Positions 58,669 through 64,000 of a stretch of 64,000 nucleotides of DNA are shown one piece after another. The DNA comes from Scytalidium lignicola (lineage: Eukaryota > Ascomycota > Leotiomycetes), in the NCBI GenBank assembly GCA_002812745.2, contig NCSJ02000101.1, positions 62,001 to 126,000 on the forward strand, in the 5' to 3' direction. Made by a program: the position numbers and the translations under genes. Position 1 is the first letter of the stretch; every line of letters starts with the position of its first letter. The notes beneath the pieces were generated by a model, which worked only from the letters and a program-made list of their open reading frames with translations, made no database searches and had not been told where the DNA came from.

Positions 58669-59689
58669 CTACGCCATATGCTCTTCCGCCTTCTTTTTCT
58701 CACTTGCTCCCTTGATAAGCGTGCTTAAATCGCCGACGGGGACCTGGAATGGGAAGTCCAGTGCTGCAAGCATAATGGCAAAGAAGATCCACCAGCCGGC
58801 CGCACAGGTGACGAAAGCCACCGCACCAGCAGCAACCTGTAGTCTGTGTGCCAACGCAGCTGCACTGGGGTCTGAATTTGCAATGGAATTAGCTGTTTGC
58901 CAGTATGTACCTGCGAGGAGACTGAAAGCCACAACCAGTGTCAGAAAGATGACAACAAAGCACATATTTGTGCGAAGGGCGCAAATTAGATAGATGAAGC
59001 AGAGAAGGCTCATGAAGAGCATGAAGAAAGCGAAGGAAGCGTTGAATCCGACGGTTGAGAGGCCAGCTGCTTCAGATGTCGAGCCCGCTGGGGCGTAGGA
59101 ACCATATGCGTGGTAGAATGGTTGGAGTGTTGATGCGAAGGTAAGCCAGAAGGCGCCGAAGGATACAAATACTACGAAGGGAAAGGTATTTCCTAACACG
59201 AATTCGAGGATGCCACCAACCATCATCAGGAGGCCACCGAAAAAGAAGTATGCACCACTGTGGAAAGTATTATGTTAGCCCAAGGTAAGGTCAAAGGATG
59301 GGGGGCACATACATTCCAGCGGCGCCGTTACCCCCTNGAGCCTCGCCAGCCCATCAGATCGCAGGAGAGTGGAGAGAGGGAAAGAAGAAAGCCGAGGAGA
59401 GCACTAGAAAAGTCAGACAAAACTCGGCATCTGAGATTCGGAGGCCTTACACAGGAGTAGGGTTACCGAATGTCTTTCGTAGATCGCCTTTGACCACATT
59501 CTGAGGCGATAGATAAATCTTCTCGAAGAGCTCTGGTGAGATGGAAATGCTCCCAGCAGTTCGTATTCTGTTCAATGCCACTTCACTATCCATAGTTGGG
59601 TCACCCAAGTGATATGTTTTCCCACTGCTATGGTTTGAGAAATCCTTCTCCAAAGGGTCTCCATTCGAATGGGCCTGAGTAGTTGCCAT
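58669..59689 (-). CDS. GPR1/FUN34/YaaH-family (acetate-type) transporter
   Basis: Three exons, 59689-59451, 59403-59313 and 59257-58669, give about 305 aa. The frame across exon 2 is kept only if the n at 59337, beside a C-run, is a placeholder. The cytoplasmic N-terminus leads to FEKIYLSPQNVVKGDLRKTF and the family signature GNPTPV (N-P-x-P) at the first helix. Exon 2 supplies the helix ALLGFLLSLSPLSCDLMGW. Exon 3 supplies GAYFFFGGLLMMVGGILEF and LGNTFPFVVFVSFGAFWLTF (another conserved block), plus three more helices and a charged tail SEKKKAEEHMA. Six membrane helices in total. Members such as yeast Ady2 and Aspergillus AcpA import acetate with protons or export ammonium. Plasma membrane. 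Intact. Confidence 0.9.
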
Positions 59690-61040
59690 TGTGTGGAAGG
59701 GAACGGGTTAGACAATAGAGGCCGAGTATAGAATCAAACAATAAATGGATTAAAACAGGTTAATGTATATACGGTGAGACTTCTTGAAACGTCAAGAAAG
59801 GAGTAACTATACACGAGCAAAGTATAAAACAAAGGTAATAGGGGCAGGAGTCGATGATTATGTACACAAACATTCAATCTCCATCTCTCCGCAATTCCCA
59901 ACACCAACCAATGCCCATGCTGTGTCGTACCCTGATCTGGTGCTGGGAGATGCAACCTCAACCTGCTGTGCCGTATCAAAAGAGGAGGTGCTGCAGGCAA
60001 AAGAGACCAAGCGGCAAGCACGGGAACCACCGAAAGTCTGGGGAAGGATGGTACTGATGATCTCAAAACACAATCCGGAGTCTTGGAGAACTGTCGGATA
60101 TGGTACAGTTACCATATCTAGAACTGCGGTTCCGCAATGCCTGTGGCTGCTTCAGGACCCTGCCCTCCACAGAACCCGTAATGAGACAACTGCAGGGATA
60201 CCGTCAATTCCTCGAGAGGTCATAAGCCTATTAGCTTTGAGGATTCTCAGCATCGAGGTGGGCGTATCAGTCCAGTCTCATTTCATTGTGGCAATCTCAA
60301 TATTCATACTCTATTAAATAGGGTACGGTGTATTTGCTGTGCGTCTGTGAGAGTCTCGATCAATGCGAGCCAATTCCAAGTCGCATCATGGGGAAACGGA
60401 CCGGAAGGAAGGCCCTCTGCTGGTCCAATCACTCAAATAGACTATGCGCCTGGTTGCGGAGATAAACACGGGAATGGCACCACGAAGGCGTGCGCCAGTT
60501 TATACGCAGCACAAATATGTTGCACTGTCTCGTTTTGTCCAGTCATCATTAGTGATGGAGGTGCGCAACGCCGGTCAAGTGGAAGAGCTGACTTCCGCTC
60601 GTCGTTCAGGATGGTGCATCGTCAGGTCCGACTCTACCGAAATGCGGGGAAGGGAACTGGTGCCAGATGGCGAGCAGGCATCATTGGATGGCTTGAGGCC
60701 GTAACGAGAAGAGCATCTTCTGCAGAGTGAGAACTCTACATCATTGCGTACCACCAGAAGGATTCATGCGATGGTGATCGAGATGGTTGACGAGGGGAGA
60801 AGGCGGAATTCGACTTTAGTCACCTAGGGCAGCTTATTACAAATCTTGGAGCCTGAGGCAAGAAACCTCCCCCGAACCGCTTGGGGTAGTTGATAAGTTA
60901 TGCTCTATATTACATATTAACTTTGCATCATAGGCTTAAATCTCGCAAATCATGTTTTTTACCTTATTTATATGTCTGTGTGGCGTCAGGTGGCTCTCTC
61001 ACCAAAATATTCGTAACTTAGATACTCTGACACCTCCTCT
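59690..61040. other. upstream region of the transporter, no supported gene
   Basis: Open frames at 59784-60317 (177 codons) and 60347-60730 (127 codons, plus strand) lack recognisable domains, and three-frame openness here reflects higher GC content. A long 5' leader or regulatory region of the transporter is more likely. Confidence 0.4.
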
Positions 61041-61330
61041 TGATTTTCATCACAAACCAGGAGATGAAATACCTACTAAATATAAAGAAGTAATACGTCA
61101 ACTTTATAGCTTTACAAAAATACTAATTTCAAGACTTTAAAAGCGATATAACCTTGGTTATACAACAACTGTCGTATTTTAAAATGTGGAAAAGCAACTG
61201 ACTGAGTAAGAAATGGAAATTGCAGCTGCAGAAGAATGGAATAATATACCTCAGAATTTGATAAATGTTTTGATTCTAAAACAGGAACATTAGGTTCATG
61301 TACTTATGGAACGTTATAGGTGGGCTATTC
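61041..61330 (+). pseudogene. possible second Tc1-like transposase scrap
   Basis: Plus-strand text GDEIPTKYKEVIRQLYSFTK, SRYNLGYTTTVVF, then after a stop EMEIAAAEEWNNIPQNLINV. It looks like a helix-turn-helix start joined directly to the EEWxxIPQxxINxLI tail of Tc1-type transposases, with the catalytic middle missing. Low certainty. Confidence 0.35.
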
Positions 61331-61668
61331 TTAATTAAATGCCCAATTTATGATTGTTATCAAGTATGCCCTTTGCAACACAGACTTACGACACCCAGCT
61401 TGTGAAGCTTTATTCGGTTAATTCAAACTTCGTTGACAATCCCTCAAGGCTTGGGAGCTCGCTTGCACAAATGTGCATTTAATTGGGTAAGATCTGTTTC
61501 CTTAACTAAGTTGTGCTTATCATCGAGTTTTTATCTCATGGATAATATTCCCACCTCGATCGGAAATTCTTCTGAATCGGGAATTATATATCTCCCCTGA
61601 CTTCTACCCCCGATACTATATGTCTTGCTTCCTTTTTCTATCCTAGCAGTTCCCAGCAGCCATGTCCA
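61331..61668. promoter_or_regulatory. upstream region of the Zn2Cys6 regulator
   Basis: No gene. Pyrimidine-rich just before the ATG at 61669. Confidence 0.35.
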
Positions 61669-63502
61669 ATGGCCACTCCTCGGAATTATTCTACCGCCAA
61701 ACAACGGCGCGCCACAAAAGCTTGTGATTTCTGTCATCGAAGAGGTCGCCGCTGCAGGATCTCACCTACCAAAGACTCTTCACAATGCATCACATGTATC
61801 GATCACGGCGTACCGTGTACTTGGAGCCGGGTCGCAGCTAAGCGTGGTGTCAAACCTCGCGGCCTCAGTAAACTCAATCTCCGGTGGACCCTGAATGATA
61901 ATAGACATGGCTCTCGAGATATAATACAAATTTTTATCGATACGTTCTTTGACACCGTCTATCCCGTGTTCGTATCTCACAGCCTGAAAATTTCTCCGAT
62001 CCCATTGCTAATGAAGATAGAGCCATTACTGTCCATGAACAAACGTTTAGAGACCAGTGGAGCATGTGTTGCATCCCTAACGGAAGGGCGTCTTTCGCCC
62101 GACTTATGTCGATGTGTGCTTTAAGTGTTCATCGGATAAAGAATGGAGCTAGCTTGATATCTCGGCGGATTCCTGACCATCTGGATCCGAAGGTATATCT
62201 GGACGAAGCCCTCGTGGCTATCCCAGGACATCTTGGAGGCATCCAAGAATTTCATTACCTCCAAGCAATAGGTCTTGTTTGCCTTACTGCACTACATTGC
62301 AACAACATGCCCATGCTGCATCAATTCCTCGGACTGTACCATGCAGCCCTTGCTGAGCAGGAGTTTTGTGACGAGAAGCGGTGGCCTCGGGATATTTCTC
62401 TTACAGAGAGGGAAGAACGGAGGAGACTCTTCTGGCACATGTATCGTCTCGAAGTACATACATCTCTAGTCATAGGACATGTCGTCCGATGCCCAGAATT
62501 ACAGTGCTCAGTTGCCTATCCCACTCTATCAGATAATGATTTTACGATTTCTGTCGGGGATTCTGAGTGGCTCAGTGGCTGGAACTTCATTACAGACCTA
62601 TATAGGGGTATAGAGCATGTAATTGCACACTTCAAATCTCGGCGAGGATCGGTCAATGTCAACAACGAGCATCGCAGCCTGTCAACTTTATTCCTTCTTG
62701 ACTATGACCCACAAGAAAAGATCTTAGGTCCTCTCTGTATAGCTCGTCAAAACTTACCCAGGAGGTTTAAGAGTGCATCGAAGGTGTCATCAGATGTGCG
62801 TAAAAATCGTTGTGGATTTCAGGCTGCAAATATTGCATGCACATACCAGGTGAGCTTGCCCTGAGCAAGATCGAGATTATTGCCTGCACATTTCTAATTA
62901 TGAAGCTTTTGAGAATGGTTTCCTTCAGTACAGATAATACAACCTTACATGAGGCTTGTCAGACCGTCTTGGAACTAATAGAGGAGATATCTGCAGTTCC
63001 AATAGATTATCTACGAGCAATGAGTTTAGCAATGGTAAGCCCTATTTCATCAAATGTTAATTATTACCACTCACTTCATCAGTTACAAGAGCTCTCAGGC
63101 TTTGGCCATATTTTAAGCAGCTTTATAAGAAGAGAATTACCGAAGTCGGATTATCAGCATTTGAGAACGGTGATGTAAGGTTCTTAAGTTGTTCAAATTT
63201 GTACCACCATTTCTCATCTGATATATTCTAGGCTTTGTATGGCAGAACTGCTCGAAAGTTTAGCTTCATCTATGACATCTGCATTGGAAGCTAGTGAGAG
63301 ACTTCGTTCCTATGTCGAAGAAATCGATCGATTTCTCGGGACTCGGACGATTCTTCCCGCATCGGAACTCAGCAATTCAACAGTTACGAGTACGGAAATA
63401 TGTGACCAGACTCCGTATATCCAGGAGAGCACAGTTCCTCTAGATATTCTCCAGCGGATCCCTTGGCCAGCAGAATGGATAGAATCTGTGGGCTTTTTCT
63501 GA
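61669..63502 (+). pseudogene. Zn2Cys6 transcription factor with Fungal_trans domain, one frameshift
   Basis: ATG at 61669 opens a zinc cluster CDFCHRRGRRC...C-IT-C-IDHGVP-C (CX2CX6CX10CX2CX6C, residues about 19-50) preceded by basic residues. The frame then gives FIDTFFDTVYPVF and must shift near 61970-61990 to continue as SQPENFSDPIANEDRAITVH and SFARLMSMCALSVHR. No intron that fits was found, and no homopolymer is there. The regulatory domain follows (YLQAIGLVCLTALHCNNMPM, HQFLGLYHAALAEQEF, REERRRLFWHMYRLEVHTSL). Introns 62850-62905, 63035-63082 and 63175-63231 splice cleanly to the end WPAEWIESVGFF. About 560 residues in all. Such factors control local catabolic or secondary-metabolite genes; the target is unknown. 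It may be a pseudogene or carry one sequence error. Confidence 0.75.
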
Positions 63503-63618
63503 AATACATCATGTTATGACACAAAATCATTAACATCGAGAAAATCACCATCAGTGCTCTGTTTTCTCCTAATAGATTGTATTATCTTTTGAAGCTTTTG
63601 AACACATGTCTAGCCTAA
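63503..63618. other. short spacer between converging genes
   Basis: 116 nt between stop codons of the regulator (+) and the dioxygenase (-); 3' untranslated regions of both. Confidence 0.5.
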
Positions 63619-64000
63619 TTATTGATGTGCATCACCAATCTTCCATAGCTTCTTCTGTCCTCGAGTCCTCCAAAGATAATATTCCCCGGCAGTCATCAAG
63701 GGATATTTTGGAGGGTTCTCTTCGCTAACACAAGTTGGTATGGGGTTTAATAGAGTCTCCCTGTCGAACCCCCAAAAGAAAGGAGCTGAATACCTCTCAC
63801 GACCACTTTCGTTAATAACCCGATGGATTGTGCTAACGAAGAAGTAGTTAGTCTGCCTCATGAAGCAGTCTGCAATATTCACCACAAACGCATCCTCCAC
63901 AGGATGCACTTTGATCCATCTGCCAGCCCCGCTGTCCCATCCGATATGATGATAGTGAAACACTCAACATCAGTGTGTGCACCAATGCCATTTTGGTCGT
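63619..64000 (-). pseudogene. 2-oxoglutarate/Fe(II) dioxygenase (isopenicillin-N-synthase-like), C-terminal part
   Basis: The minus frame reads RWIKVHPVEDAFVVNIADCF, MRQTNYFFVSTIHRVINESG, RERYSAPFFWGFDRETLL and PIPTCVSEENPPKYPLMTAG. The His of TIHRV is the distal iron ligand and RYS is the 2-oxoglutarate-binding R-x-S. The proximal ligands HTD, in NGIGAHTDVECFTI (63969-63983), are in a different frame. Between them the usual LEVL...G segment is shortened, so a small frameshifting deletion near 63940 is likely. The rest of the gene lies beyond the right edge. Fungal members act in secondary metabolism or gibberellin-like and flavonoid-like oxidations; substrate unknown. Confidence 0.7.

Noticed and set aside
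59784..60730. Two open frames of 177 and 127 codons upstream of the transporter
   Set aside because: No domains, no introns or signal peptide, and overlapping open frames on both strands as expected from composition.
61970..61990. Intron to explain the frame change in the Zn2Cys6 gene
   Set aside because: Tested GTATCT, GTGTTC and GTCTAT donors with AAG/TAG/CAG acceptors; none restores the downstream frame.

Overview
The window is nuclear DNA of a filamentous ascomycete (Pezizomycotina). The evidence is the gene content (secreted plant-cell-wall and glycan hydrolases, a Zn2Cys6 regulator, fungal HeLo-type and CorA-like families), introns of 40-90 nt with GTRNGT donors and CTAAC/CTGAC-like branch points just before AG, and large AT-rich blocks of transposon remnants whose reading frames are broken mainly where CAA, CAG or CGA became TAA, TAG or TGA. 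That pattern is what repeat-induced point mutation (RIP) leaves. I cannot name the species.

Layout. 1-9.1 kb: GH3 beta-xylosidase entering from the left edge (-), a pogo-type MITE, a cysteine-rich small secreted protein (-), an unrecognised secreted glycoprotein (+), and a decayed CorA-like transporter (-). 9.1-13.8 kb: AT-rich transposon graveyard (integrase-core relic, Gypsy-type LTR, gag relic). 13.8-21.9 kb: cytochrome P450 fragment (+), a membrane-anchored protein with a QW-motif ectodomain (-), a HeLo/pseudokinase gene with two internal stops (-), and an intact RGS-domain gene (-). 21.9-37.8 kb: mostly RIP-degraded DNA holding a methyltransferase relic on a GC-rich island, two inverted copies of a 2.5 kb element, a hAT-like MITE with a clean 8-bp target duplication, a damaged fasciclin-domain GPI protein (+), and a dead Fot1/pogo transposase (-). 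37.8-43 kb: a PARG/DUF2263-type pseudogene missing its catalytic core and an unknown RIP-stopped gene. 43-54 kb: intact GH20 hexosaminidase (+), intact TPR protein (-), GH92 mannosidase pseudogene (+), intact MDR oxidoreductase (-). 54-64 kb: 5' stub of an AA9 LPMO (+), a Tc1/mariner-like element with 44-bp terminal repeats and an odd ACAGTCT-rich subterminal array, an intact acetate-type transporter (-), a frameshifted Zn2Cys6 regulator (+), and the end of a 2-oxoglutarate dioxygenase (-) running off the right edge.

The intact genes do not form an evident pathway. The recurring theme is extracellular carbohydrate processing: GH3 and GH20 are alive, GH92 and AA9 are dead, and there is a fasciclin GPI protein and a lectin-like membrane protein. 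All lie in a transposon-rich landscape where many single-copy genes also carry nonsense changes. Single n characters sit beside A/T homopolymers or at repeat junctions. In at least two genes (near 4797 and 59337) dropping the n restores the frame, so these look like sequencing placeholders rather than bases. No tRNA, rRNA or CRISPR array was found.
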